This document shows, piece by piece, positions 27,633 to 35,329 of a DNA stretch of 64,000 nucleotides. How positions within the stretch are numbered: the stretch's first letter is position 1; each line of letters begins with the position of its first letter. The stretch comes from Haloplanus sp. XH21. GTDB taxonomy: Archaea; Halobacteriota; Halobacteria; Halobacteriales; Haloferacaceae. The DNA lies in assembly GCF_023276355.1 (NCBI RefSeq), contig NZ_JALLPL010000001.1, positions 1,054,001-1,118,000 of the forward strand, read 5' to 3'. A program made the translations under genes and the position numbers. Under the pieces are notes generated by a model that had not been told where the DNA came from, searched no databases, and saw only the letters and a program-made list of their open reading frames with translations.

Positions 27633-28034
27633 CTATCGGACCGGCGCCTCGGCCGTCGACAGCGCCTCGGTCAGATCCGTCGTCGTCAGGATGCCGACGC
27701 CGTTGCCGTCGCCGTCGGTCACCGGCAGGTGGCTGATGTCGCCCTCGACCATTCGCTTGGCGACGGCGGACAGCGGTTCGTCCGGGCTCACCGTTTCGAC
27801 GTCCGTCGTCATGTACTCCGCGACGGTGGCTTCGCCGGCCGGAGCGCCGTCGGCCGCCACCTGCAGTGCGTCCGTCGACGTGAAGATGCCCTCCGGTTGG
27901 CAGGCCTCGCCCACGACGACGAGCGACTTGATGCCCGCTTCCAGCATGCCCCGCGCCGCCTCGTCGACCGGCGTCTCCGCGTCGAGCGTGAGCATCGGTG
28001 TGGTCATCGCGTCGCTGACCAGCGTCTGTGTCAT
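27633..28034 (-). CDS. Two-CBS-domain protein
   Basis: A 133-residue protein consisting of a CBS pair: 'VSDAMTTPMLTLDAETPVDE' ... 'IKSLVVVGEACQPEGIFTSTD' and 'VAEYMTTDVETVSPDEPLSA' ... 'ISHLPVTDGDGNGVGILTTTD'. CBS pairs bind adenosyl nucleotides and act as sensors. The partner is unknown. I chose ATG 28034 because upstream codons are not protein-like. It is divergent from the lipoprotein gene, with palindromic repeat copy D in the shared spacer. Confidence 0.88.
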   Translation of the reverse strand: MTQTLVSDAMTTPMLTLDAETPVDEAARGMLEAGIKSLVVVGEACQPEGIFTSTDALQVAADGAPAGEATVAEYMTTDVETVSPDEPLSAVAKRMVEGDISHLPVTDGDGNGVGILTTTDLTEALSTAEAPVR

Positions 28035-28109
28035 ACGCTCCCATAGGACACGAGCGCGTATAACGGTTCGGTGGCATGGCCGCCGAAGCGTGACACCGTT
28101 CATCGAGGT

Positions 28110-28196
28110 GTCACAGGATTTATTGGAAGTCGTCAGGGATTCTCACGGGAACCGTCCCCGCGAGAATCTCTAAACAGTTACAATACTCCCCATCAG
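28110..28196 (+). repeat. Stop-codon palindromic repeat, copy D (diverged, not at a stop codon)
   Basis: 'AGGATTTATTGGAAGTCG', a stem GATTCTC.CGGG / CCCG.CGAGAATC with different bases from the other copies, and 'CAGTTACAATACTCCCCATCAG'. The internal 'GGAAGTC' and 'CAGTTACAATA' keep the family pattern. Unlike most copies it lies between divergent genes, ending 13 bases before the ATG of the lipoprotein gene, where it would occupy the promoter or leader. Confidence 0.7.
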
Positions 28197-28208
28197 TACG
28201 TTCCGACG

Positions 28209-29456
28209 ATGCCCTCCATCCAACGCCGGACGTTCCTCGGCACGCTTTCGGTCGGCCTCGTCGGCCTCGCTGGCTGCTCGTCGTCGTGCCCGGACTCCGA
28301 CGGTCCGACGCCCGACACCGTCGTCGACGCCGACGAGACGGGCACCGGGTTCGATCGACACCCCGGCGGTGCGTGGCCCGCGCCGCGGTTCGACGCCGCC
28401 AACACGGGGTACGCTCCGTCGCGTCGCCTGCCGACCGGGACGCCGACGCTCCGCTGGCGGACGACCCTCTCGGCGCCCGTCGTCGACGACGCCGAGGCGA
28501 CGGTGAGTTCGCCGACCGTCGCCGACGGACGCGTGTATCTCACCACCGGCGACGGCGTGTTCGCGCTCGGCCTTCGCGACGGCGAGACGCGCTGGAACGT
28601 CTCGCTCACGCCGGCGGTGACGGGGCCGCCCGTTCGCGACAGCGCGACGCTCGCTCCGCCGGTCGTCGCCGGCGACACCGTTTGCGTTGCGACCGCGGAC
28701 GGACTGACCGCCCTCGACATCGCCGACGGAGCGACCGTGTGGCAGTTCACGGACGCCCAGCCGACGGGAACGCCGGTCGTTGTCGACGCAACCGTCGTCG
28801 TGCCGACGACCACCGAACTGGTCGCGCTCGACGCCGCAACGGGCGATGTCCAGTGGTCGGCGGCGGGCGCGGACGCGACGCTCCCCGCCGTCGCCGACGG
28901 GACCCTCGTGGCGGCGCTCGACGGACTGGCCGCGATCGACGCCGCGACCGGCGAGCGCCGGTGGGTGTCGCCGGTGCGCACCGACGCGTATCCCGTCATC
29001 GACGGCGACACCGTCTATCTCGGCACCGACGAGGGACTCGTCGGCGTGGCGCTCGCCGACGGAACGATGCGGTGGACCGTCGACCGCGGATCCGGACGGA
29101 CGTTCTCCGCGCCCGTCGTCACGCCGGAGACGATATACGCCGCCGAACAGCCGGTCGAGGCGGGGGACGCCACCTTCGCCTTCGACCGCGTCGACGACGG
29201 CCCGCCCGAACCCCGCTGGTGCTCGTCGGTCGGGGAGGGGAGTGTCACGGCCGCCACGGCGTCGCACGCGGTCGCGCTCCAGGCCGGGCACAGCGACCGC
29301 CGGCCACCCGTCCGGCTGGTCGCCTTCACGGCCCGATTCGGCGAGGCGACGTGGGGGTACGCCGACGTCGACCCGGCGATGCCGCCGGCGATCCTGGACG
29401 GCGGCGTCGTGACGGTGACGCGGCGCGGAACCGTCGTCGCGTTCGGAGGGGTGTGA
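28209..29456 (+). CDS. PQQ-binding-like beta-propeller lipoprotein (Tat signal)
   Basis: A 415-residue protein. The N-terminus has a twin-arginine signal and lipobox, 'QRRTFLGTLSVGLVGLAGCS', so it is likely exported folded by Tat and lipid-anchored outside the membrane. Repeated blades such as 'GDTVCVATADGLTALDIADG' and 'GDTVYLGTDEGLVGVALADG' form a PQQ-like propeller of the BamB/dehydrogenase type. No catalytic motif is evident, and binding or scaffold work is likely. The next gene, a membrane protein, starts three bases after its stop (29459), suggesting an operon. Confidence 0.85.
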   Translation: MPSIQRRTFLGTLSVGLVGLAGCSSSCPDSDGPTPDTVVDADETGTGFDRHPGGAWPAPRFDAANTGYAPSRRLPTGTPTLRWRTTLSAPVVDDAEATVSSPTVADGRVYLTTGDGVFALGLRDGETRWNVSLTPAVTGPPVRDSATLAPPVVAGDTVCVATADGLTALDIADGATVWQFTDAQPTGTPVVVDATVVVPTTTELVALDAATGDVQWSAAGADATLPAVADGTLVAALDGLAAIDAATGERRWVSPVRTDAYPVIDGDTVYLGTDEGLVGVALADGTMRWTVDRGSGRTFSAPVVTPETIYAAEQPVEAGDATFAFDRVDDGPPEPRWCSSVGEGSVTAATASHAVALQAGHSDRRPPVRLVAFTARFGEATWGYADVDPAMPPAILDGGVVTVTRRGTVVAFGGV

Positions 29457-29458
29457 GC

Positions 29459-30091
29459 ATGTGGACGCCCCCTCGACGGCTCGTCGGCGATCTGACGATC
29501 CTCGGGGGCGTGCTCGCCATCGTCGCGACGGTCCCGCCGCGCTGGTACGGGCCGATTCCGACCGACTCCTACGTCTTCGAGCCGCCACTGTTCAGTCCGC
29601 TGTGGATCGAGCGCGTCGTCCTGCCACCCCTGTCGGTGCTCGCCGCGCTGCTCGTCGTGGTGGGACTGCTCTCGCTATTCCGGCGAGACCGCCCGTGGAT
29701 GGGGCGGTGGCATCGCTGGAGTGCGTCGGCCGCGATACTCGGCGGTGCCGTCGGAACCCTCGCAACGACGCTGTTCGCCGCGACTGGCGGTGGCAGTGAC
29801 GACCTGACCGCCGCGGCGACTGCCTTGCTCGGTGCCCTGCTCGCGCTGGTCGCGCTCGTGTTCGCCCTTCCCGGGCTGATCGGGTGGGGCATCGGCTACC
29901 TCCGTGCCGAGCGCGACCGGCAGACGCTGGGCCTCGCGCTCGTCGGGGCCCCCGTGCTCGCCGCGCTGTTCGTCGCGGTTGGCGCGGTCGTCGGCTCGGT
30001 CGCCGAACTGGCCGGCGGCCTCCCGACCGTCCTCCCGTTCGCGGCGCTGGCCGTCGTCGTCGGTGTCGACCTGCGTCAGCGACGTTCGTGA
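29459..30091 (+). CDS. Multi-pass membrane protein of unknown function
   Basis: A 210-residue protein with about six hydrophobic helices: 'GDLTILGGVLAIVATVPP', 'LPPLSVLAALLVVVGLLSLF', 'ALLGALLALVALVFALPGLIG' in outline, 'LALVGAPVLAALFVAVGAVV' and the last 'VLPFAALAVVVGVDL'. The loop after helix 1 ('PRWYGPIPTDSYVFEPP') probably faces outside. It is transcribed directly behind the propeller lipoprotein and may anchor or assist it. No family recognised. Confidence 0.65.
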   Translation: MWTPPRRLVGDLTILGGVLAIVATVPPRWYGPIPTDSYVFEPPLFSPLWIERVVLPPLSVLAALLVVVGLLSLFRRDRPWMGRWHRWSASAAILGGAVGTLATTLFAATGGGSDDLTAAATALLGALLALVALVFALPGLIGWGIGYLRAERDRQTLGLALVGAPVLAALFVAVGAVVGSVAELAGGLPTVLPFAALAVVVGVDLRQRRS

Positions 30092-30207
30092 GTCACCGGA
30101 CGGTCGATGCCGGCCGGCGGTCCGTGGGTTCTCCCAGACTAGCCCGCCAGCCGAGCCGAATCCCCCCGGGGCCAAGGTACTTGCCCGGGGCGGTCCAACG
30201 GCAGCGT

Positions 30208-30447
30208 ATGGAAACCACGCTCTACGCGCTCGAAGGCTGTCCGTACTGCGAGAAAGTGCACGACGCCCTCGATCGCCACGACATCGACTACGAGACGGTG
30301 TGGGTCGACGCGCTCCACTCCGAGCGGAACGGCGTCAAACGCGTCAGTGGACAGCGCGGCGTGCCGGTGCTCGTCGACGACGATCACGGGGTGACGATGG
30401 CCGAGAGCGACAACATCCTGCAGTTCGTGGATCGGACCCTCGCATGA
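30208..30447 (+). CDS. Glutaredoxin-like protein (GST N-terminal fold)
   Basis: A 79-residue thioredoxin fold with the active-site motif 'LEGCPYCEKVHDAL' (CPYC), the cis-Pro segment 'GQRGVPVLVDDDHG' and 'MAESDNILQFVD'. It probably reduces disulfides with a low-molecular-weight thiol, which in haloarchaea is gamma-glutamylcysteine rather than glutathione. Its stop overlaps the ATG of the adenosyltransferase gene (ATGA), showing translational coupling. Confidence 0.88.
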   Translation: METTLYALEGCPYCEKVHDALDRHDIDYETVWVDALHSERNGVKRVSGQRGVPVLVDDDHGVTMAESDNILQFVDRTLA

Positions 30448-30977
30448 AGATTTACACCGGCCGCGGCGACGAGGGGATGACCGACCTGCGCGACATGTCG
30501 CGCGTCTCGAAGACGAGTCCGCGGATCGAGGCCTACGGCACCGTCGACGAGGCGAACGCCCTCATCGGCACCATCCGCCCGACGGGCTACGACGACATCG
30601 ACGCGCATCTCGAACGCGTCCAGAACCACCTCCACGTCGTCCAGGCGGACTTCGCCAACCCCGATCCCGACGAGGATGACCCGGTCGTCCGCGAGGACCA
30701 CGTCGCGGAACTCGAGACGTGGATCGACGAGGCCGACGCCGAACTCGCCCCACTGGAGTCGTTCGTCCTGCCCGGCGGCAGCGAGGCCGGCGCGGCCCTC
30801 CACCACGCACGGACGGTCGTTCGCCGGGCCGAGCGACGCGCGGTCGACCTCGCCGGCACCGACCCCGTCAACGATCAGGCGATCGCGTATCTGAACCGCC
30901 TCTCGGACGCGCTGTTCACCTTTGCCCGCCTCGTCAACGAACGCGACGGCGTGCCCGAAGACCGTCCCACGTACTGA
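30444..30977 (+). CDS. Cob(I)alamin adenosyltransferase, PduO type
   Basis: A 177-residue protein with the PduO-type signature: 'MKIYTGRGDEGMTDL' at the start, 'RIEAYGTVDEANALIG', 'LPGGSEAGAALHHARTVVRRAERR' as a span (about residues 109-132) and 'YLNRLSDALFTFARLVN' at the end. It transfers adenosyl from ATP to reduced cobalamin. Trimeric in the family. It overlaps the glutaredoxin gene by four bases, and the pairing may link thiol redox to cobalt reduction, though that is inference. Confidence 0.93.
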   Translation: MKIYTGRGDEGMTDLRDMSRVSKTSPRIEAYGTVDEANALIGTIRPTGYDDIDAHLERVQNHLHVVQADFANPDPDEDDPVVREDHVAELETWIDEADAELAPLESFVLPGGSEAGAALHHARTVVRRAERRAVDLAGTDPVNDQAIAYLNRLSDALFTFARLVNERDGVPEDRPTY

Positions 30978-31055
30978 CGCGGCGTGTGACTGCTTTCGGC
31001 TTCCCTGTCACACCCCCCCACAAAAGCTATATTTGTCCTTCGCCTTGGGTCAGAT

Positions 31056-31325
31056 ATGAACAAGCACTTCGAAGACGCACGATACTACCTCAGCCGCGCC
31101 ACTGAACACGCCAAGGAAGGCGTCCTCGAGGAACTCGACCCGCTCGAAGAGCGATTCCGCGAACTCACCGGGAACGAGGACGAAGAAGAACCGGAGCCGT
31201 CGCGACTGCAGAAACTGCAGGACGACCTGGCCGAACTGGAGGAGCGTGCCGAGGGCGAGGCCAAGACGGCCATCCAGGACGCTCGGGAGCGAATCCGTCG
31301 CTACCGCGGCGATTCGGACGAGTAA
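31056..31325 (+). CDS. Acidic coiled-coil haloarchaeal protein (DUF7553-like)
   Basis: An 89-residue, strongly acidic and helical protein ('FEDARYYLSRATEHAKEGV', 'LQKLQDDLAELEERAEGEA', 'IQDARERIRRYRGDSDE'). The family is small and haloarchaeal, of unknown function. A TATA-like 'AAGCTATATTTG' lies about 25 bases before the ATG. The TAA stop (31323-31325) is also the first bases of palindromic repeat copy E. Confidence 0.8.
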   Translation: MNKHFEDARYYLSRATEHAKEGVLEELDPLEERFRELTGNEDEEEPEPSRLQKLQDDLAELEERAEGEAKTAIQDARERIRRYRGDSDE

Positions 31326-31408
31326 TACGGATTAGTGTAACTGTTTACCGGTGGTTCGCTTGACCGTCCCAGCGACCCACCGGTACTGACTTACAATAAA
31401 CCGTATAA
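31323..31408 (-). repeat. Stop-codon palindromic repeat, copy E
   Basis: Starts TAATACGGATTAGTGTAACTG-like (the 'CAGTTAC' end facing the gene), then the stem 'ACCGGTGGTTCGCT' / 'AGCGACCCACCGGT', then 'TGACTTACAATAAACCGTATAAG'. The TAA that begins it is the stop codon of the coiled-coil gene, so here TAA replaces the usual TGA. In this copy the orientation is opposite to copies B and C. Confidence 0.9.
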
Positions 31409-31421
31409 GACAACCCTTAAG

Positions 31422-31432
31422 TCGCCGTCCCA
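31422..31432 (+). promoter_or_regulatory. Probable TATA box of the tRNA-Val gene
   Basis: 'CCCTTAAGTCG' lies about 20-25 bases before the tRNA 5' end, at the spacing expected for a haloarchaeal tRNA promoter. Inferred from position. Confidence 0.45.
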
Positions 31433-31450
31433 AGTACCGATTTACTGCGC

Positions 31451-31525
31451 GGGTTGGTGGTCTAGCCAGGTTATGACGGCTCCTTCACACGGAGCAGGCC
31501 GGCGGTTCGAATCCGCCCCAACCCA
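31451..31525 (+). tRNA. tRNA-Val (anticodon CAC)
   Basis: A cloverleaf can be folded by eye: acceptor GGGTTGG/CCAACCC with discriminator A at 31525, anticodon arm GCTCC-TTCACAC-GGAGC giving CAC, and T-arm GGCGG-TTCGAAT-CCGCC. Length 75, CCA not encoded. It marks the left edge of an accessory region with lower GC and mobile genes, in keeping with the use of tRNA 3' ends as integration sites in archaea. Confidence 0.95.
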
Positions 31526-31817
31526 TCCGTAATCCGCACGACTTGTAACCATCCGGTTTTCTTGCTCTTCAACGCTTGTAGAGCCGGAATTGAATTTTCA
31601 GCCGCCGTTTGAGCGCCCGCTGAATTTCCGGAACCCATGCGGATCGTGTGCGGCTCTCGCCTCTGTCCGGGACTCGAACCTATTGAAATCGTGGAGAGTT
31701 ATAAGTTTATGGGGAAGATTGAAGGAAATACGATTACGAGCGGCAACAATCCCTCTCCGATTTCTAACACTACACTCCAACAAGGACCTGAAGGATGATT
31801 GCCCGACACTTGATTAA
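31526..31817. other. Gene-free spacer at the left edge of the accessory island
   Basis: About 290 bases of clearly lower GC than the core. It holds a short open frame (31590-31817) with no protein-like pattern or start context, which I do not call. No second copy of the tRNA-Val 3' end and no integrase fragment is seen in it. A promoter for the next gene is likely somewhere in the AT-rich 31690-31810 part. Confidence 0.5.
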
Positions 31818-32513
31818 ATGACAAATCAACCTACCACCTTCGATGACCACGACCCACTTGCCAACTACATCCTGAACGTTCTAGAGGACTTCATTGATGA
31901 GATCGGAGCACGCGAATGCACCGCGCACTTCGACACCGTCGTTGACGGAAAACACTTTCTCAAAGGACAGAATCTCATCCAAAAACCAGAGCGTTTCATC
32001 GAAGACCATCTCGTATTCCCGATGCTCCGACAGGCATTCGGGTACTCGTTGCGCCCACAACCGAAACAGTACGCGCCACGATGGCCACGAGGCGGCGGCA
32101 TTCCCGACTTCGCAGTTACCTCGATTCCAATCGAGGTAGCGATGCAGCAAGACATCCGGTTTTTCGGCGAAGTAAAACCCCCAAAGAAAATCGAAAACGC
32201 GCGGAACGACATGGAGAACTATCTTGACAGCGACCTCGACATCCATGCAGTAGCAATACTTTCTGATGGATTCGACTGGGAACTCTGGATTCGACCGAAA
32301 GGAGAATCCATAGATGACCTCGATAACCCGTTTCAAGAAGCCAGTCTCCGAGATTCGCTCAGGACTGTTCGAACACGAAATATGCAGACTGCATCGTACC
32401 GACCACACGAAGTCCGCAGCGATATCGATACCGATGCTTTCTCCCAATTCACAGTAGACGCAGTGCTGGACGTAATTGAAACAGAATTTGAGGTACCATT
32501 TACTCCCTTCTAA
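31818..32513 (+). CDS. Putative PD-(D/E)XK nuclease-like protein
   Basis: A 231-residue protein. The central part has the pattern of a restriction-type nuclease core: 'RGGGIPDFAV' then 'IRFFGEVKPPKKIENA' (PD ... ExK), then 'LDIHAVAILSDGFDWELWIR', as in the N-terminal domain of type I HsdR and related enzymes. No helicase or methyltransferase follows, so it is either an orphan nuclease or a solitary remnant. GC is much lower than in core genes, and it follows tRNA-Val directly, so I infer recent transfer. Confidence 0.55.
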   Translation: MTNQPTTFDDHDPLANYILNVLEDFIDEIGARECTAHFDTVVDGKHFLKGQNLIQKPERFIEDHLVFPMLRQAFGYSLRPQPKQYAPRWPRGGGIPDFAVTSIPIEVAMQQDIRFFGEVKPPKKIENARNDMENYLDSDLDIHAVAILSDGFDWELWIRPKGESIDDLDNPFQEASLRDSLRTVRTRNMQTASYRPHEVRSDIDTDAFSQFTVDAVLDVIETEFEVPFTPF

Positions 32514-32768
32514 TTAGAGTTCGCTGCCTCTACGCTGCCGACTGCTTCCTGTGACTCAAAACGCCATTACTGAAATATCAGTCACCCACACTCTATATCC
32601 GCCCATACTGGTTCCTCTGCCATTTTCCTAATTTCGCACTTCTACCCCGCCAGTAGCATAGAGTGAGGGTGTCATAGAACAGTTCCCAAGGTGGTTAATT
32701 CCGAGACTTTCGGATATGAACCACCCGCTCAGTAGGTGTGCGTATTGAGCGCTATCGACCTGTGGGAA

Positions 32769-33011
32769 TCACGCTGAAACTGAAGGCTGTCGTCCCGCAC
32801 GTAATCCGACAAAGTAGATGAGGATGAGTAGGAGTTCGACCGCAAATAGCCCGATAACGGTGTCGAGTACGAGTACAAGAGCAAATCCAAGCATGAAAAC
32901 GAGGATGCCGGAGATTAATGGCGAACGAGCCCCATATCTTCCCGCCAGGTAATAAACGAATGATGAAATAATGGCTTGTGCGGCAAGGAATACTAGGCTG
33001 ATAGCGGGCAT
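32769..33011 (-). CDS. Small three-helix membrane protein
   Basis: An 80-residue, almost fully hydrophobic protein: 'SLVFLAAQAIISSFVYYLAG', 'LISGILVFMLGFALVLVLD' and 'GLFAVELLLILIYFVGL'. I chose ATG 33011 because upstream codons are polar and lack any pattern. It lies in the low-GC island with about 250 bases of unassigned sequence between it and the nuclease-like gene. No family recognised. Confidence 0.5.
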   Translation of the reverse strand: MPAISLVFLAAQAIISSFVYYLAGRYGARSPLISGILVFMLGFALVLVLDTVIGLFAVELLLILIYFVGLRAGRQPSVSA

Positions 33012-33123
33012 AGAAAGCTGTACTTGGCAGCGACATATATAGTTTCTCGGACTCAATGAAACGTGCTCAAGAACGACCAAATGACCATTATATACAAGGA
33101 ACTGAGTGGTACGTGTATCTCCT

Positions 33124-33154
33124 ATACGCAGTACAGAGTGGATTACCGTATTAG
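33124..33154 (+). repeat. 31-bp direct repeat, left copy
   Basis: 'ATACGCAGTACAGAGTG' followed by a similar tail ending CGTATTAG. It matches 36806-36836 at 28 of 31 positions in the same direction. The two copies bracket 3.7 kb that holds the tandem-module nuclease gene and all three decayed TA modules. It may be a footprint of an integration or deletion. Confidence 0.6.
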
Positions 33155-33213
33155 TGGCCTGTTGATGTGGTGTGGCAGTATCTTCATGAGGCGATGCAAT
33201 ATCGTTCAACACA

Positions 33214-34230
33214 GTGTACCTCTACACCCCCGACGACGTCGACCGCAAACGCGCCCATCACCAGGCAGTGAAGCAGGACGCCGACGACGTCCCCACCAAA
33301 CGCCGCGGCAACCTCGGGGAGCTCGCCTTCGAACAGTTCTGCCGGGAATACCTCCCCGTCGAAATGTGGGAGTGGGAAAACGAGGAGGCGATTCGTAAGT
33401 GCCACCCGGAGAGCTTCTCAGCCTACGACTTCGAGGTGTTCGGCTACGAAATCGACGTGAAGACCTCCCGAGATGTCTCCGCCTTCCGTCCGTCGAAGCT
33501 CCTTGACCAGGATCCCGACGACGAAATCATCGTGATGGTGTGGCACCGGGACAACGAGGACGGGCTCATCCTCCTCGGCTGGGAGCGCGTCGAGACGCTC
33601 ACGTCGAAAGTGTCGACCCAGGAAGCGTACTCGGGCGACGAACCGACGAAACTGGACCATCTCGCAGCTCGTCCGATGAACGAGCTGATGGATCTCGGCC
33701 CGAACACGGCCCACATGAACCAGAAGCCACAGAACCCGTTTTCGCCGGGCGACCGCGTCGTCAAGTCCGGTGACGAGGACGCGTCTGTGGCGGTCGTTGT
33801 CGAGGTCCTACCTCCGGAGAAGGACGTGGGCGTCTACGGTCAGTCGATGGACGGTGAGGCCGTCTGCGTCGCGTTCCCCGGTAGCCTCGACGAAGGGCCA
33901 AGCAACTGGCGAGATATCGACTCGGCCATTCTCTCGTCGTACTGCGACGACCAGGACATCACGCTGTACACGTACAAGCATACGAACCTGGAATTCGCTG
34001 AGAACCCGTTCACGCCGGGCGACAGGGTCGTCAAGGCGAGTCACGACGATCCCGACGAGGCCGTCGTAGTTGCCCGTGCTGGCGGTTCTACCTCCGAGCC
34101 GGTGTCGGTGGTCTACACCGGACAGCTTGAGGATCCAGAGATGTTTCCCGGCGCACTCGAATCGCATTGTGACGAAGAGGGGATCAAACAGTACTCGTAC
34201 GCCCCGTCTGATTTGGAGTGGGCCGAGTAG
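33214..34230 (+). CDS. Putative PD-(D/E)XK nuclease with two tandem C-terminal modules
   Basis: A 338-residue protein from GTG 33214, the only start in good context. Residues 30-110 show a nuclease core: 'GNLGELAFEQFCREYLP', then 'SAYDFEVFGYEIDVKTSRDV' (D ... DxK). The C-terminal half holds two related modules beginning 'NPFSPGDRVVKSGDEDASVA' (about residue 172) and 'NPFTPGDRVVKASHDDPDEA' (about 264), each ending with an aromatic-rich 'Y.Y...LE.AE'. Such GDRVV modules occur in haloarchaeal proteins of unknown role. It lies in the island beside TA genes, and GC is core-like. A host-defence or DNA-processing role is a guess. Confidence 0.55.
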   Translation: MYLYTPDDVDRKRAHHQAVKQDADDVPTKRRGNLGELAFEQFCREYLPVEMWEWENEEAIRKCHPESFSAYDFEVFGYEIDVKTSRDVSAFRPSKLLDQDPDDEIIVMVWHRDNEDGLILLGWERVETLTSKVSTQEAYSGDEPTKLDHLAARPMNELMDLGPNTAHMNQKPQNPFSPGDRVVKSGDEDASVAVVVEVLPPEKDVGVYGQSMDGEAVCVAFPGSLDEGPSNWRDIDSAILSSYCDDQDITLYTYKHTNLEFAENPFTPGDRVVKASHDDPDEAVVVARAGGSTSEPVSVVYTGQLEDPEMFPGALESHCDEEGIKQYSYAPSDLEWAE

Positions 34231-34316
34231 GCACCCGTATGGAACGGAACGCGCTCGGAACACCGATGCACGGACTCACAGAGGAAGGGTAATTTATCCG
34301 TTCTCCGCATGTACGT

Positions 34317-34595
34317 ATGGGTATGAGTATCGATTCCGGGCACGGATCCGGCCGGGAACCGCGGATCACCCTGACTCACAACGAGGATGGGACCTGGACC
34401 GCCCGAGACCTCGAAGTTGAGGTGTCCGCTCAAGGCGAGACGCGAGACGAGGCCCTCGAAAATCTCGATGCCGTCGTCGACGCGATCGAAAACGACGGTG
34501 GGCGTGAACCCACCGAGGAGGAGCTGCAAGAACTCGGAATCAATCCCGACGAGAACACACCGGAACGCGGCGAACTGCCGGACGTTCTCAAGTAG
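34317..34595 (+). CDS. hicB: HicB-family antitoxin
   Basis: A 92-residue protein with the HicB partial RNase-H fold: 'PRITLTHNEDGTWTARDLEV' then 'VSAQGETRDEALENLDAVVD'. The tail 'TPERGELPDVLK' is typical for haloarchaeal members. HicB neutralises the RNase HicA. A TATA-like 'AATTTATCC' sits about 20-27 bases before the ATG. Directly downstream only a decayed hicA-like frame is found, so the antitoxin appears to be orphaned. Confidence 0.8.
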   Translation: MGMSIDSGHGSGREPRITLTHNEDGTWTARDLEVEVSAQGETRDEALENLDAVVDAIENDGGREPTEEELQELGINPDENTPERGELPDVLK

Positions 34596-34601
34596 TTCTA
34601 G

Positions 34602-34694
34602 TCTCCAGTCAAGGATATTCAGCAAGCCCTGGATTCGCTCGGATTCAAGCCCTGTTCCGTGGGGGGTATCCGTGCGTCCCGCCGCACCGTCTGA
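34602..34694 (+). pseudogene. Possible hicA toxin remnant
   Basis: Seven bases after hicB a start-less frame reads 'VKDIQQALDSLGFKPCSVGG', which resembles the HicA opening (xKDVxxALxxLGF...GG/GSH), then 'IRASRRTV' and stop. The start codon, the catalytic His context and the C-terminal half are missing. The match is short, so this is a suggestion. A competing reading is a small minus-strand frame over the same bases (34619-34807). Confidence 0.35.
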
Positions 34695-34807
34695 TTTTCC
34701 GGCCCATTCTCGTGAGTACGAATGTACTCTTTGATGGACTCAGCAACCTGGTATACTTCACTCACCACAGTTAGCTGCCTCAGGAGCAGCTGATTCAGCA
34801 GAGACAT
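34619..34807 (-). CDS. Small ORF of uncertain status next to the HEPN remnant
   Basis: A 62-residue frame starting 'MSLLNQLLLRQLTVVSEVYQ' and continuing helical ('VAESIKEYIRTHENGPENQ') before a Pro/Arg-rich end. Its ATG overlaps the end of the HEPN-like pseudogene by 13 bases. The first 40 residues look protein-like, but no family is recognised, and the second half covers the hicA-like remnant on the other strand. Low confidence. Confidence 0.25.
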   Translation of the reverse strand: MSLLNQLLLRQLTVVSEVYQVAESIKEYIRTHENGPENQTVRRDARIPPTEQGLNPSESRAC

Positions 34808-35329
34808 TCGTAGCTGATCCGACTTCCATCGACCAGATGTTGGTGAAGAGCGGCTGCAAGCTCCTCCATGGCTACTGCCTGCGCTTCGGTGGCTAACCCG
34901 AGTCGATAGTACGTTTCCGTTCGGTTCTGGTTCCACAGTTCGGCAAGCTCGGCAGCGAACTCCTCGTCGTAGAGCCCGACTTCGGCCCCACGCTGGTAGA
35001 GCCGGCGATGGCTACTGATTACCTCGGACGACTCCATCGCACCGTCGTGGATGAGTCGGAACTGGATGGTGCGTTCGATCGCCACGAACGACGATTCGTT
35101 GACATCCTCCCCGCCCTGAAGGGCGAGGTTTTAGCCTCGAATCTTTCATAACCACCGTGTAGTACCCACGATCCAGTAGCAACGATGCCGCGGCACGCAG
35201 CCGGCACGCACGCCGAAGTTGTACCAGCTCCGCCTCGTCAACGTCGAGCCCCTCTTCGACCCGTTCGGGTGATTGCTCGAAGCTCCGTTCCGCTGCGGCC
35301 AGTGCGTCCGTGATGTCGTCATTCTCCAT
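34795..35329 (-). pseudogene. HEPN-type toxin gene interrupted by a solo IS200/IS605-type end
   Basis: The first part (from ATG 35329) reads 'ACRLRAAASLLLDRGYYTVV'. The second part, in another frame, continues 'SSFVAIERTIQFRLIHDGAM' and 'ELAELWNQNRTETYYR', the HEPN-like end. The two are separated by about 50 bases (35099-35149) that match the right end of an IS605-type element and change the frame. Joined, they give a plausible MNT-associated HEPN protein. It overlaps the upstream nucleotidyltransferase gene by 11 bases, the normal arrangement of an MNT/HEPN operon. The toxin should be inactive. Confidence 0.7.
35099..35149 (-). mobile_element. Solo IS200/IS605-type right end inserted in the HEPN gene
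   Basis: On the minus strand it holds the stems GAGG-CTAAAA-CCTC and CGCCC-TTCA-GGGCG followed by 'GGGGAGGATGTCAAC'. A near-identical 'CGGGGAGGATGTCAAG' closes another such hairpin at 51454-51484. These are the hallmarks of haloarchaeal IS200/IS605 right ends. No left end or transposase gene is attached, so it is an end-only derivative. Confidence 0.6.

Noticed and set aside
31590..31817. 75-codon frame after tRNA-Val.
   Set aside because: Mixed composition without hydrophobic or motif pattern and no promoter at a suitable distance. It ends right where the nuclease-like gene starts, in another frame.
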